Source of the DNA: Microcystis elabens FACHB-917
GTDB taxonomy: Bacteria; Cyanobacteriota; Cyanobacteriia; PCC-6307; Cyanobiaceae
Assembly (NCBI RefSeq): GCF_014698445.1
Contig: NZ_JACJSZ010000008.1
Location: 56,053 to 120,052 of the forward strand
Length of the DNA stretch: 64,000 bases
Direction of reading: 5' to 3'
Shown here piece by piece: positions 12,718 to 21,937 of this stretch. Within the stretch, counting starts at the first letter, position 1. Each line of letters begins with the position of its first letter. The notes under the pieces are model-generated. The model did no database searches. It was not told the DNA's origin and was given only the letters and a program-made list of their open reading frames with translations. The translations under genes and the position numbers were made by a program.

Positions 12718-13678
12718 TGGCCATGGCGCCAAGGACCAGCCGGCGACAGGCCCTGCGCCTTCTTGGTTGTGCCACGGCAGGCGGGGCCCTTCTCGTCGCC
12801 GGCTGCAGGTCCCGCTCCTGCCCCCGATGCCGCCCGCTGCGGATTCGTGCAGGCCCTGGCCAGGGGTGGCTTCCGCCAGGGGGCCAGCGTGATCCTGCTG
12901 GAGCGCTCTGCCGCAGGCAGCATGGCCACCAGCCGCGCCCAGGTCGAAGAGCTGCTGGAGGGCGGGGTCGACATGCTGGTGGCCATCGGCACCCCTCCCC
13001 TGACAGCGATCCTGGCCATCGCCCCCGCCCGGGTGCCGGTGGTGTTCTGGTACTGCTCCAACCCCTGGGGGGCGGGGGCCGGCACCAGCTACACCCGCCA
13101 CCGGCCCAACGTGGTGGGCATGGTGAGCACCAGTCCCCTCGCCGAGCAGCTCGACCTCGCCCGCCGGATCACACCCTCGCTGGCCAGCGTCGGTCTCATC
13201 CTCAATCCCTCCGAGGCCAACGCCAGCTTCGAAGCGGAGCTGCTGCGCCGCGAGGCGACCGTGCGCTCCATCACTGTGGTGATCGAGCCGGTGTCGGGAC
13301 CGGGGGAGGTGGCCCGAGCCGCCGACGCCCTGGCCAGCCGCCGGGTGGGGGCGCTGGTGCGGGTGGGCGACTATGCCACCAGCGTGGGCTTCCCCGCCCT
13401 GGCCGCGGCGGGGCTGCGCCATCGCCTGCCGGTCTATTCCGTCGATCCCTCCGACATCACCACGCCGGGGCCTGGCGGTGGTGGGCTGGGACCCGCAAGC
13501 CGATGGGGCCCTGGCCGGCGATCTGGCGGTGCAGGTGCTGCGCGGCCGTTCCCCCGCCGATCTGCCCTTCGCACCGGTGACCCGGAAGCTGCTGCTGCTG
13601 AATCGCCGCACGGCCCGGGCCATCGGGGTGACGCTGCCGCCCCAGCTGCTGCGCCAGGCCGACCATCTGGAGGGGTGA
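12717..13678 (+). pseudogene. ABC substrate-binding lipoprotein (COG2984 type), broken by frameshifts
   Basis: Three frames are needed to read one family-like protein. Frame one, from 12717, gives a twin-arginine and lipobox leader (SRRQALRLLG and LLVAGC). Frame two gives the body, including PVVFWYCSNPWGAGAG, VSTSPLAEQLDLARRI and LILNPSEANASFE, typical of the COG2984/TrpX-like binding proteins. Frame three gives the end, AVVGWDPQADGALAGD to the stop at 13678. The second shift sits in the GGGG run at 13467-13470, where one G too many would explain it. The first beta strand after the lipobox also appears to be missing. No permease or ATPase partner lies nearby, which supports decay. Confidence 0.75.
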
Positions 13679-13702
13679 ACCCGCCGCCATCGGCCGCGGC
13701 GA

Positions 13703-14601
13703 TCAGCGGCCGCGCTCGCCACGGGGCTCGCCGGTCCGCTCGATCAGCTCGATCACCCAGCTCTCGTTGAGGGTCTTCACCAGGCGGTTGGTGGCGGTGG
13801 CCATGGTGGAGAGCTCGCGCAGGGTCTGGAGCAGCAGCGGCCGCGTCTCGCTCTCGGCGCTCTCCAGGCGCCGGATCAGGGCCGACAGGTCGGCAGCGGT
13901 GCCGTCGGCGCGGCTCTCCAGCCGCTCGGCCAGGGCGCGGGGGCCCCCAGGGTGTGGTTGAGCCCGCTGCTGCTGCGCCGGGTATCGGCCTCCAGGCGCG
14001 TCCCCAGGCGGCGGGTGGCCCCCAGGGTGCGGTCCAGTTCGTCGAGGCTGCGGGGCAGGCGTGTCTCCGCCAGGGTCAGGCCGCTGCTGAGGGCCCGCTG
14101 CAGGGGGATGCGGCTGCTGGCCACTTCGGCGATCAGGTCGTCGATGGCGGGGCGGCTGGTGAACACGAGCGTCTCGCCATCACCGATCGGGGGCTGGCCG
14201 ATCGCCGCGGGATCGGGGGTGATGGCGATGTAGCTGTCGCCCAGGAGCCCCAACTGGGCCAGTTCCGCCCGGCTGCGGCGACCCACCATGGAGCGGTAGG
14301 GGTCCCGCAGTTCCAGTTCCACCAGCACCTGGGCATCGGGCTGCAGCACGATCCGCCGCACCTGACCCACGGCGAACCCCAAGATCCGCACCGCCATGCC
14401 GGCCTGCAGGCCGGCGGCGTCGAGGGCGCGGAACTGCAGACGGACACTGGGGGCCAGCCAGTTACCGGCGCGGGCGATCCCCAGCACGAACAGGCCCAGC
14501 AGGGCCACGGCCCCGGCCAGGAAGAGCAGGCTCTGGGGGGCGGGGCTACGGGGCGGGCCGGGGGCGGGCGCCGCGACGGGCCCTGGGGAGAAGGCGGGCA
14601 C
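13703..14601 (-). pseudogene. MlaD-family MCE protein with frameshift
   Basis: A GTG start at 14601 with GGGAGG upstream gives a membrane-anchored MCE protein. It has a TM segment near residues 25-45 (LLFLAGAVALLGLFVLG) followed by an MCE domain (VRILGFAVGQVRRIVL and LGLLGDSYIAITPDP). After NHTLG the frame is lost at the G5/C5 run at 13939-13948. Adding one G restores GPRALAERLESRADGTA through to the stop at 13703, a helical MCE tail. MCE proteins with a permease and an ATPase move lipids between membranes. The permease-like partner is next door, but no MlaF ATPase is in the window. Confidence 0.75.
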
Positions 14602-14603
14602 GG

Positions 14604-15199
14604 TCAGGGTCCTCCCACGCGCAGGGGATCGACGGCGATCGTCCAGAGCAGGTCGAGGCAGACCATCACCCCGATGGCCAGCCGCAGCGACCGGGCCATG
14701 CCGGTGGCCATCCCCACGCCGCAGGCGCCACGCCGAGCCTGGTGGAGGCAGATGGCGGTGCAGATCGCGCCGTAGGCGCCCGCCCTGGCCAGGGCGGCGG
14801 CGAAGCGGGCCGGCTCCAGCTGCCAGATCAGAAAGCCCACCTCCCCCACCCCATCCCCCTGGTTGAGCAGGAGGCTGGCGGTGAGGATCACGGCTGCCAG
14901 GAAATAGAGCAGCAGCACAACGCTCAGCAGGCCGCTGGCCAGCAGATCGGGACCCCAGGAGCCGGGGGGCGCCGGTCGGTGAGCAGCCGCGGGCCATCGC
15001 GGAGCAGCAGCAGCAGGCTCACCAGCAGCGGGGCCAGTAACAGCAGGGCTAGCACCGCCAGCAGTTCGATCGTGACCCTGGAGAGCTGCTGCAGGGGACT
15101 GCGCAGCAGCTCGATGAACCCGAGGCAAACCACGACCCCCGTGCCGACGACAGTGGCGACGAGAGGGGCATCCAGGCGCTCGAAGCGGCGGATCAGCAT
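14604..15199 (-). pseudogene. MlaE-like permease remnant with frameshift
   Basis: The N-terminal frame from the ATG at 15199 ([19 protein letters not shown]) is hydrophobic and ends early. The C-terminal half in another frame has several membrane segments and ends with GVGMATGMARSLRLAIG, like the GVG-x-ATTRAVV end of MlaE/YrbE permeases. The two join if one C is added to the six-base run at 14964-14969. Its stop overlaps the MCE gene start, so the pair was an operon. The match to MlaE is partial. A GTG at 15220 is an alternative start. Confidence 0.55.
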
Positions 15200-15270
15200 C
15201 GGGATCGGTCCGTCACTCACCGCTGCCCTCGGCGCTGGCGTCAGGATGGCACCCATCCTGGACCGGGGCG

Positions 15271-15885
15271 ATGGGCAGCAAACTGAGGGTCGGCGTGGCC
15301 GGGCCGGTGGGGTCGGGCAAGACGGCCCTGGTCGATGCCCTCTGCCGCCGGCTGCGGGAGCGGCTGCAGTTGGCGGTGGTCACCAACGACATCTACACCC
15401 AGGAGGACGCCCAGTTCCTCACCCGCGCCGGCTCCCTGGCCCCCGAGCGGATCCGGGGCGTGGAGACCGGAGGCTGCCCCCACACCGCCATCCGGGAGGA
15501 CTGTTCGATCAACAGGGCGGCGGTGCAGGAACTGGAGGAGGCCTTCCCGGACCTGGACCTCGTGCTGGTGGAGAGCGGAGGCGACAACCTGGCGGCCAGC
15601 TTCAGCCCTGAGCTGGTGGATCTGTGCATCTATGTGATCGACGTGGCCGCCGGCGACAAGATCCCCCGCAAGGGGGGACCGGGCATCACCCGCTCCGACC
15701 TGCTGGTGATCAACAAGATCGACCTGGCGCCGATGGTGGGCGCCAGCCTGGCGGTGATGGAAAACGACACCGAACGCATGCGCGGCGGTCGCCCCTGGTG
15801 CTTCACGAATCTGCGCAGCGGGGAGGGGCTGGATCGGGTCGAGAGCTTCCTGCTGCGGCAGCTGCCGTGCGCGTCGCCCGCGTGA
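15271..15885 (+). CDS. ureG: Urease accessory GTPase UreG
   Basis: 204 residues. It has a P-loop at residues 11-18 (GPVGSGKT) and the nickel-binding Cys69-Pro-His71 motif ([15 protein letters not shown]). GTP hydrolysis by UreG drives nickel insertion into urease. It faces away from the MCE/permease pair and is followed by a 213-bp gap to urtA. Confidence 0.97.
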   Translation: MGSKLRVGVAGPVGSGKTALVDALCRRLRERLQLAVVTNDIYTQEDAQFLTRAGSLAPERIRGVETGGCPHTAIREDCSINRAAVQELEEAFPDLDLVLVESGGDNLAASFSPELVDLCIYVIDVAAGDKIPRKGGPGITRSDLLVINKIDLAPMVGASLAVMENDTERMRGGRPWCFTNLRSGEGLDRVESFLLRQLPCASPA

Positions 15886-16098
15886 AGCCAACGCCTCACA
15901 GGTATTCCCTCTTGAGTCGTTCAACGTCAAAACCGTAGTTAATGCAACATATCGACAGACCGGCGACGTGCAAACCCTCACTCCGGCAGGCCCTCGGCTC
16001 CTTTCTGTCTCATTGGATACCGGGGGCGACCAGGTCCTTCCTTACCTTTCCCTCTGCCGTCGGTTACGGCGACTACAATTCATCTTGAACAGGCTTCA
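15886..16098 (+). promoter_or_regulatory. urtA upstream region with candidate promoter
   Basis: A TACAAT -10-like hexamer lies at 16074-16079, about 20 bp before the urtA ATG, without a convincing -35. A partial NtcA-like box, GTA-N8-AAC, is at 15935-15948. The consensus is GTA-N8-TAC, so this is one base off. It is also too far from the TACAAT element for the usual NtcA arrangement. urt genes are NtcA-controlled in other cyanobacteria, which makes some site here likely. Confidence 0.35.
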
Positions 16099-17394
16099 AT
16101 GTCTCTGCATCTTTCAAGGCGACTGGCAGCTGCAATCGCCGCAACTGCCGTGAGCGTAACCCTCGTCTCCTGCGGGGGCGAGTCCGGGTCCGGCGGCAAT
16201 TTCGACGGTGAAGTGAAGGTTGGCATCCTTCACTCCCTCAGCGGCACCATGGCCATCTCCGAAACGACTTTGAAAGAAGTCGAGGAGATGGCGATCAAGG
16301 AAATCAATGACGCCGGCGGCGTCAAGGTCGGCGGCAAGTCCTATAAGATCGTCGCTGTCTCCGAAGATGGGGCCTCCGACTGGCCCACCTTCGCCGAGAA
16401 GGCCCAGAAACTGATCGACTCCGACAAGGTGGCCGTCGTGTTCGGTGGCTGGACCTCGGCCAGCCGCAAAGCGATGCTACCGGTGTTCGAGTCGAAGAAC
16501 CACATCCTCTTCTACCCGATTCAGTACGAGGGTCAGGAGTGCTCCAGGAACATCTTCTACACCGGTGCCGTTCCGAACCAGCAGGCCGAGCCCGCGGTTC
16601 AGTGGCTGATGGACAAGTTCTCCGACAAACTCGGCAAGAAGGTCTACCTGGTCGGCTCCGACTACGTGTATCCGCGCACGGCGAACACCATCATCAAGGA
16701 GCAGATGAAGGCCCTTGGCGGTGAGACCGTCGGCGAGGATTACATCCCTCTCGGCAACACGGAGGTGGCTCCGATCATCGCCAAGATCAAGAAGGCCTTC
16801 CCCGATGGCGGGATCATCATCAACACCCTGAACGGCGACTCCAACGTCGCCCTGTTCAAGCAGTTCAAGGCTTCGGGCATCGATCCGGCCAAGTACCCGA
16901 TCATGTCCTTCTCCATCGCCGAGGAGGAGATCCGCCAGATCGGACCCGAGTACACCACCGGCACTTATGCCGCCTGGAACTACTTCATGAGCCTGGACAC
17001 CCCGGCCTCCAAGAAGTTCACCGCTGACTTCCAGGCCATGTACGGGGCCGACCGCGTCACGGGTGACCCGGCCGAGTCCGCCTACAACATGGTCTACCTC
17101 TGGAAGAATGCCGTCGAGAAGGCGGGCACTTTCGAGGATCTCGACAAGGTCCGCAAGGACATGATCGGGATCACCTTCGCCGCTCCCCAGGGCGAGATCA
17201 AGATGTTCCCCAACCACCACACCTCCGAGCGGGTGCTGATCGGCGAAGCGGAGCCCACCGGCCAGTTCAAGATCCTCTACGACAGCGTCAAGGCCATCCC
17301 TCCGATTCCCTGGAACCAGTTCGTTCCCGAGACCAAGGGCTTCACCTGCGACTGGACCCAGGATCGGCCTGACGCCGGCAAGTTCAAGATGTGA
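16099..17394 (+). CDS. urtA: Urea ABC transporter substrate-binding lipoprotein
   Basis: 431 residues. The signal peptide ends in a lipobox with Cys25 (VTLVSCGGES), so the protein is lipid-anchored at the outer face of the plasma membrane. The body is a type I periplasmic binding fold of the amide/urea class (VGILHSLSGTMAISE, FGGWTSASRKAMLPVFE). It is the first gene of urtABCDE and is followed by two hairpins that may let it be made in excess over the membrane parts. Confidence 0.96.
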   Translation: MSLHLSRRLAAAIAATAVSVTLVSCGGESGSGGNFDGEVKVGILHSLSGTMAISETTLKEVEEMAIKEINDAGGVKVGGKSYKIVAVSEDGASDWPTFAEKAQKLIDSDKVAVVFGGWTSASRKAMLPVFESKNHILFYPIQYEGQECSRNIFYTGAVPNQQAEPAVQWLMDKFSDKLGKKVYLVGSDYVYPRTANTIIKEQMKALGGETVGEDYIPLGNTEVAPIIAKIKKAFPDGGIIINTLNGDSNVALFKQFKASGIDPAKYPIMSFSIAEEEIRQIGPEYTTGTYAAWNYFMSLDTPASKKFTADFQAMYGADRVTGDPAESAYNMVYLWKNAVEKAGTFEDLDKVRKDMIGITFAAPQGEIKMFPNHHTSERVLIGEAEPTGQFKILYDSVKAIPPIPWNQFVPETKGFTCDWTQDRPDAGKFKM

Positions 17395-17425
17395 TCACGG
17401 AGAGATCCGTAAGGGAATGAAAGAA

Positions 17426-17455
17426 GGGTGGTTTCTCCGGGAACCACCCCCTTTC
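17426..17455 (+). terminator. Hairpin after urtA, possible attenuator
   Basis: A perfect 8-bp stem, GGGTGGTT (17426-17433) with AACCACCC (17442-17449), has an 8-base loop and is followed by CCTTT. This is a weak intrinsic terminator shape that probably stops only part of transcription, since urtB follows. Confidence 0.6.
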
Positions 17456-17483
17456 CGGTCCACCACACCAACACGTACGACCC

Positions 17484-17513
17484 GATCCAGCGTCGCGCAA
17501 GCAACGCTGGATC
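17484..17513 (+). repeat. Second inverted repeat between urtA and urtB
   Basis: GATCCAGCGT (17484-17493) and ACGCTGGATC (17504-17513) form a perfect 10-bp stem with a 10-base loop and no T tract. It could protect the 3' end of urtA mRNA from degradation. It begins 28 bp after the first hairpin. Confidence 0.6.
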
Positions 17514-17534
17514 TAACGTTCAACCTTCCTTCCG

Positions 17535-18692
17535 TTGGAACTTTTCTTTTCTCAGATCCTTGATGGCCTGAGCATCGGGTCCGTGCTGCTGTTGGCAGCC
17601 ACAGGTCTGGCCATCGTTTTCGGATTAATGGGCGTCATCAACCTCGCCCATGGCGAATTCATGATGCTCGGGGCCTATGTCACTTATGTGGTGCAATCGG
17701 CCTTCAAGCCCATGGGTGGTGTGGTCTTCGAACTGTATTTCCCGGTCTCCCTGGTACTCGCGTTCATCGTGACGGGGCTCATCGGGGTACTGCTGGAGAG
17801 AACGTTGATCCGGAAGCTCTATGGCCGCCCCCTTGAAACGCTGCTGGCGACCTGGGGGGTGAGCCTGATTCTGATTCAGCTGATTCGCAGCGTCTCGACG
17901 GCGATGATGTTCGGGATCATCGCCGGCGTCGTCGTTGGGTTCATTATCTCGAAGTTTCTGGCAGCGAAGTTCTCCGACAAGCCGTTCTTCACCTATCTCA
18001 ACGGACTGGGCTGGGCGATCGCCATCGGCATCGGCCTGATCGCCGTCAACCTGTTTGACAAGGTCCGGCCCCTATCCAAGGCCTGGTTCGGCCCGCGCAA
18101 CATCGACGTCACCGCCCCGAAATGGCTGCAGGGAAGCTGGGGGATGATCGGCGGCATCGAATTGCCCGGCCTGCGGATCTTCATCATTCTGTTGTCGGCC
18201 CTGTTGCTGGTGGCCACCTATTGGTTCCTCAACAAAAGCGTCTGGGGCCTGCGCATCCGCTCGGTCACCCAGAACCGCCAGATGAGCAACTGCCTCGGCA
18301 TTCCCACCGACCGTGTCGACAGCATCACCTTCGGCATCGGTTCGGGTCTCGCCGGGGTCGCCGGTTGTGCCATCACCCTGCTGGGCTCGGTGGGACCGAA
18401 TCTCGGTGCGGCCTACATCGTGTCGTGCTTCATGGTGATCGTCCTGGGCGGGGTGGGCAACCTGCTCGGCACCGTGCTGGCCTCGCTGCTGCTGGGCATC
18501 ATCCAGTCGGTGATCGGTTCTGGCACCATTCTCACCGTCTTCCCGGGCCTGCCGGAGGGGGCCAGAGGGGTGATCGAATTTTTCGCCACCACCAGCATGT
18601 CGCTGGTGCTGGTGTTCATCTTCATCATCCTCTTCCTGCAGTTCCGCCCCAACGGCATGTTCCCCCAGAAGGGTCGCTCGGTCGAACTCTGA
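17535..18692 (+). CDS. urtB: Urea ABC transporter permease UrtB
   Basis: 385 residues, LivH-like membrane permease with many hydrophobic segments. It contains FGLMGVINLAHGEFMMLGAY, the classic opening of UrtB. The apparent start is TTG at 17535 (MELFFSQILDGLSIG), without an obvious ribosome site. The match of the first residues to other UrtB proteins is the reason to keep it. It lies 140 bp after urtA and 60 bp before urtC. Confidence 0.95.
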   Translation: MELFFSQILDGLSIGSVLLLAATGLAIVFGLMGVINLAHGEFMMLGAYVTYVVQSAFKPMGGVVFELYFPVSLVLAFIVTGLIGVLLERTLIRKLYGRPLETLLATWGVSLILIQLIRSVSTAMMFGIIAGVVVGFIISKFLAAKFSDKPFFTYLNGLGWAIAIGIGLIAVNLFDKVRPLSKAWFGPRNIDVTAPKWLQGSWGMIGGIELPGLRIFIILLSALLLVATYWFLNKSVWGLRIRSVTQNRQMSNCLGIPTDRVDSITFGIGSGLAGVAGCAITLLGSVGPNLGAAYIVSCFMVIVLGGVGNLLGTVLASLLLGIIQSVIGSGTILTVFPGLPEGARGVIEFFATTSMSLVLVFIFIILFLQFRPNGMFPQKGRSVEL

Positions 18693-18752
18693 GCCGATCC
18701 TGCCAACCTCCCGCAGACTCCCGTTCCATCTCCCCACCAGGAGGCATCACCT

Positions 18753-19859
18753 GTGAAACTGTTCCAACGACTCGTCCCCTGGATTCTGCTGGCGATCGCC
18801 CTGTTCATCCTTCCGGCGGCCCTCGACGATTTTCGTCTCAACCTCTTCGGTCGCTATTTCTCCCTGGCGATCACGGCCCTGGCGATCGACCTGATCTGGG
18901 GATACACCGGTCTGTTGAGTCTGGGGCAGGGCATCTTCTTTGCCCTCGGGGGCTACGCCGTGGCCATGTACCTGATGCTCAACACCAAGAGCCTGGCGGG
19001 TGGCAACGGGATTCCCAAGTTCTTCGAGAACTACGGCGTCGACCAGCTTCCCTTCTTCTGGCAGCCCTTCTGGTCGCCGTTGTTCACACTGATCGCGCTG
19101 TGGGTGATACCGGCCGTGGTGGCCGGACTGGTGGGCTGGCTGATCTTCCGGAACCGCATCAAGGGGGTGTACTTCTCGATCATCACCCAGGCGGCGCTGA
19201 TGGTCTTCTTCCACTTCTTCAACGGCCAGCAGAAGCTCTTCGACGGCACCAACGGCCTCAAGACCAGCACCAGCGAGCTCTTCGGCCAGCTGGTCGGTTC
19301 TCCTGACATGCAGGTCTGGTTCTACCGGCTGACGGTCGTGCTGCTGCCCCTGGCCTTCCTGGTCTGCCGCTACTTCACCAGCGGTCGCTTCGGCGACGCC
19401 CTGATCGCCATCCGGGACGACGAAACCCGCCTGCGTTTCGCCGGCTTCAACCCCGTCCCCTTCAAGACCATCGTCTTCCTGGTGGCCGGAGCGCTGTGCG
19501 GCATCTCCGGAGCCCTCTACACCGTTCAGACCGGCATCGTCTCACCCCAGTACATGTCGATCTCCTTCTCGATCGAGATGGTGATCTGGGTGGCCGTGGG
19601 GGGCCGGGGCACCCTGGTGGGCCCGATCATCGGAGCCACCCTGGTGAACTACCTGCGCAGCCTGGTGAGCGAGGCCCTGCCCGAGGCCTGGCTGTTCGTG
19701 CAGGGGGCCCTGTTCATCTTCGTAGTGGTGCTGATGCCCGATGGCATCTACGGCTGGATCACCAAGGGAGGCTTCCGTACCTTCCTGGCCGCCTTCGGCA
19801 TCGCCCCCAAGGCCAAGACCTATCCCCAGATCGACAAGGAGGTCGTTGCTGTGGATTAG
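18753..19859 (+). CDS. urtC: Urea ABC transporter permease UrtC
   Basis: 368 residues, LivM-like permease paired with UrtB. It starts with GTG at 18753, eight bases after a strong AGGAGG. The conserved LIWGYTGLLSLGQGIFFALG and FRNRIKGVYFSIITQA stretches are present. It is followed by urtD after 70 bp. Confidence 0.95.
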   Translation: MKLFQRLVPWILLAIALFILPAALDDFRLNLFGRYFSLAITALAIDLIWGYTGLLSLGQGIFFALGGYAVAMYLMLNTKSLAGGNGIPKFFENYGVDQLPFFWQPFWSPLFTLIALWVIPAVVAGLVGWLIFRNRIKGVYFSIITQAALMVFFHFFNGQQKLFDGTNGLKTSTSELFGQLVGSPDMQVWFYRLTVVLLPLAFLVCRYFTSGRFGDALIAIRDDETRLRFAGFNPVPFKTIVFLVAGALCGISGALYTVQTGIVSPQYMSISFSIEMVIWVAVGGRGTLVGPIIGATLVNYLRSLVSEALPEAWLFVQGALFIFVVVLMPDGIYGWITKGGFRTFLAAFGIAPKAKTYPQIDKEVVAVD

Positions 19860-19929
19860 TCCCCCAGGAAGCTGCTTCCTGGCTCATCTGCTGCGACCAC
19901 TCCTTTGATTCTGCACCCCTCCAACGTCC

Positions 19930-20676
19930 ATGTCAGAACCTCTCCTCGAGCTCAATGACGTCAGCGTGAGTTTCGATGGCTTCTATGCCCTCACCGACCT
20001 GAGCCTGAAGCTCTACAAGGGTGAGCTGAAGTCGATCATCGGCCCCAACGGTGCCGGCAAGACCACCTTTCTCGATGTCATCACCGGCAAGGTACGGCCC
20101 ACGAAGGGGTCGGTGAGCTTCAAAGGCAAATCCCTGCTCGGTGTCTCCGAGCAGCAGATCTCGCGCGAGGGCATCGGCCGCAAGTTCCAGACCCCGCGGG
20201 TGTTCGAGAACCTCACCGTGCTGCGGAACCTCGAACTGGCCGCTTCTCCGGTCAAGAACGCCTTCGGCCTGCTCGGTTCCGGCCTGCCCCAGTCCTGCAA
20301 GGACGAGGTGCATCGGATCATGAACTACGTGGGCCTGGCTCCCTTCGCCACCGTCAAGGCGGGATCCCTTTCCCACGGCCAGAAGCAATGGCTGGCCATC
20401 GCGTCCCTGGTGGCCCAGGCCCCCGAGGTTCTGCTGCTGGACGAACCCGTGGCCGGGCTCACCGATGAGGAGACCCTGCGCACGGCCGAACTGATCAAGT
20501 CCCTCGCCGGTGACCACACCGTGGTGGTGATCGAGCACGACATGGAGTTCATCCGCGACCTGGGCTTCGATGTCACCGTGCTGCACCAGGGGCAGGTGCT
20601 GACCGAAGGTCCGCTGGAGAAGGTGAAATCCGACCCGCGGGTGATCGAGGTCTATCTGGGGCCGCCCGAACAGTAA
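19930..20676 (+). CDS. urtD: Urea ABC transporter ATPase UrtD
   Basis: 248 residues, LivG-like ATPase. Walker A GPNGAGKT is at 38-45, the ABC signature is LSHGQKQWLA and Walker B is VLLLDEP. Together with UrtE it powers urea import through UrtB/UrtC. Confidence 0.96.
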   Translation: MSEPLLELNDVSVSFDGFYALTDLSLKLYKGELKSIIGPNGAGKTTFLDVITGKVRPTKGSVSFKGKSLLGVSEQQISREGIGRKFQTPRVFENLTVLRNLELAASPVKNAFGLLGSGLPQSCKDEVHRIMNYVGLAPFATVKAGSLSHGQKQWLAIASLVAQAPEVLLLDEPVAGLTDEETLRTAELIKSLAGDHTVVVIEHDMEFIRDLGFDVTVLHQGQVLTEGPLEKVKSDPRVIEVYLGPPEQ

Positions 20677-20707
20677 TCGCTTCCCGACCATCCCCCTCCG
20701 CGAGCCC

Positions 20708-21433
20708 ATGTCCACCACCAGCCCCAAGCCCCTGCTTCAGGTCTCGGACCTCAATGTCTATTACGGAGAGAGTCACATTCTCCGCAACGTCGATCTGACC
20801 ATCCAGGAAGGCAAGATGGTCTGCCTGATCGGCCGCAATGGCGTCGGCAAGACCACCTTCCTCAAGACCGTCATCGGCCTGCTGCAGCAGCGATCGGGGA
20901 CGATCACCTACCAGGATGACCAGCTCACCAACCAGCCTCCCTACAGACGGGCCCGGGCCGGCATCGGCTACGTGTCCCAGGGCCGGGACATCATTCCCCA
21001 GGTGACGGTCAAGGAGAATCTGCTGCTGGGCATGGAGGCCCTGCCCGGCGGCCTTGAGAAGAACCGCCACATCGATCCGCTGATCTTCGATCTTTTCCCG
21101 ATCCTCGAGAAGTTTCTCAAACGCAAGGGTGGCGACCTCAGCGGCGGCCAGCAGCAGCAGCTGGCCATCGCCCGGGCCCTTCTGGGCAAACCGAAGCTGC
21201 TGCTGCTGGATGAACCCACCGAAGGCATCCAGCCCTCCATCATCCTCGACATCGAACATGCGGTGCAGCGGATCATGAAGGAAACGGGCATCAGCGTGCT
21301 GCTGGTGGAGCAACACCTCCACTTCGTGCGCCAGTCCGACTTCTACTACGCCATGCAGCGCGGCGGCATCGTCTCCAGCGGCCAGACCGACCAGCTCTCC
21401 GATGACGTGATCAAGGAATTCCTGACGGTCTGA
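20708..21433 (+). CDS. urtE: Urea ABC transporter ATPase UrtE
   Basis: 241 residues, LivF-like ATPase. Walker A is GRNGVGKT, the signature is LSGGQQQQLA and Walker B is LLLLDEPTEG. It is the last gene of urtABCDE, 31 bp after urtD, and a candidate terminator follows. Confidence 0.96.
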   Translation: MSTTSPKPLLQVSDLNVYYGESHILRNVDLTIQEGKMVCLIGRNGVGKTTFLKTVIGLLQQRSGTITYQDDQLTNQPPYRRARAGIGYVSQGRDIIPQVTVKENLLLGMEALPGGLEKNRHIDPLIFDLFPILEKFLKRKGGDLSGGQQQQLAIARALLGKPKLLLLDEPTEGIQPSIILDIEHAVQRIMKETGISVLLVEQHLHFVRQSDFYYAMQRGGIVSSGQTDQLSDDVIKEFLTV

Positions 21434-21470
21434 ACCCCATCCGTCGATCCCATCCGGAGCCACAGCCAAT

Positions 21471-21512
21471 CCCGGGCCGAAGCCACCAGCGGTGGCACGA
21501 TCCGGGACTTTT
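21471..21512 (+). terminator. Candidate terminator after urtE
   Basis: Outer CCCGG (21471-21475) and CCGGG (21502-21506) enclose an inner GCCACC-AGC-GGTGGC stem (21482-21496). ACTTTT follows. It lies between convergent urtE and the FmdB-like gene. The fit is moderate. Confidence 0.5.
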
Positions 21513-21541
21513 GCTGGCCAGAAGCTTGGCGTCGGCCCCGC

Positions 21542-21814
21542 TCAGCAACCGCGATTGAGCATCCAGGGGCGGGTGCCGCTCTCCTTGAGCCGCGGCTTGC
21601 CGGCCGTTTCCCTGGTTTCCTTGCGAACCAGACGCGGTTCGGATTGCTCCTGCTTCAGTCGGAAGGGGCCGCTGAGCGACATCACCGGCGTGAACACCCG
21701 AATGCCCTCGGCGGTGCAGGTGGGGCAGTGGGTGTCCTTGTGGCGCTCATCGATGCTGCGCCAGACCTCATAGTTGTCGCAGCCGTTGGTGCAGCTGTAT
21801 TCGTAGACAGGCAT
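21542..21814 (-). CDS. FmdB-like zinc ribbon protein
   Basis: 90 residues from the ATG at 21814 (MPVYEYSCTNGCDNYEVWRS). The Cys pairs CTNGC and CPTC form the zinc ribbon of the FmdB/CxxC-CxxC-SSSS regulatory family. FmdB was named as a regulator of formamidase in Methylophilus. Here it follows the formamidase gene on the same strand across a strong terminator, which fits a shared role. The longer open frame upstream is not family-like. Confidence 0.85.
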   Translation of the reverse strand: MPVYEYSCTNGCDNYEVWRSIDERHKDTHCPTCTAEGIRVFTPVMSLSGPFRLKQEQSEPRLVRKETRETAGKPRLKESGTRPWMLNRGC

Positions 21815-21885
21815 CACAAAACGTGGGGAGACAACGAAACGTTCACCCAGAGGGCGCGGGCATCGGCAGCGCGCCACCTGGCTGA

Positions 21886-21920
21886 ACCCAAAAGAAAAGG
21901 GGCCTGAAACGTCAGGCCCC
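21886..21920 (-). terminator. Rho-independent terminator of the formamidase gene
   Basis: On the minus strand GGGGCCTGA and TCAGGCCCC form a perfect 9-bp stem with a 4-base loop. It is followed by CCTTTTCTTTT. It lies 18 bp past the formamidase stop and upstream of the FmdB-like start. Confidence 0.88.
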
Positions 21921-21937
21921 TGACTCCAGCCGGCCGA

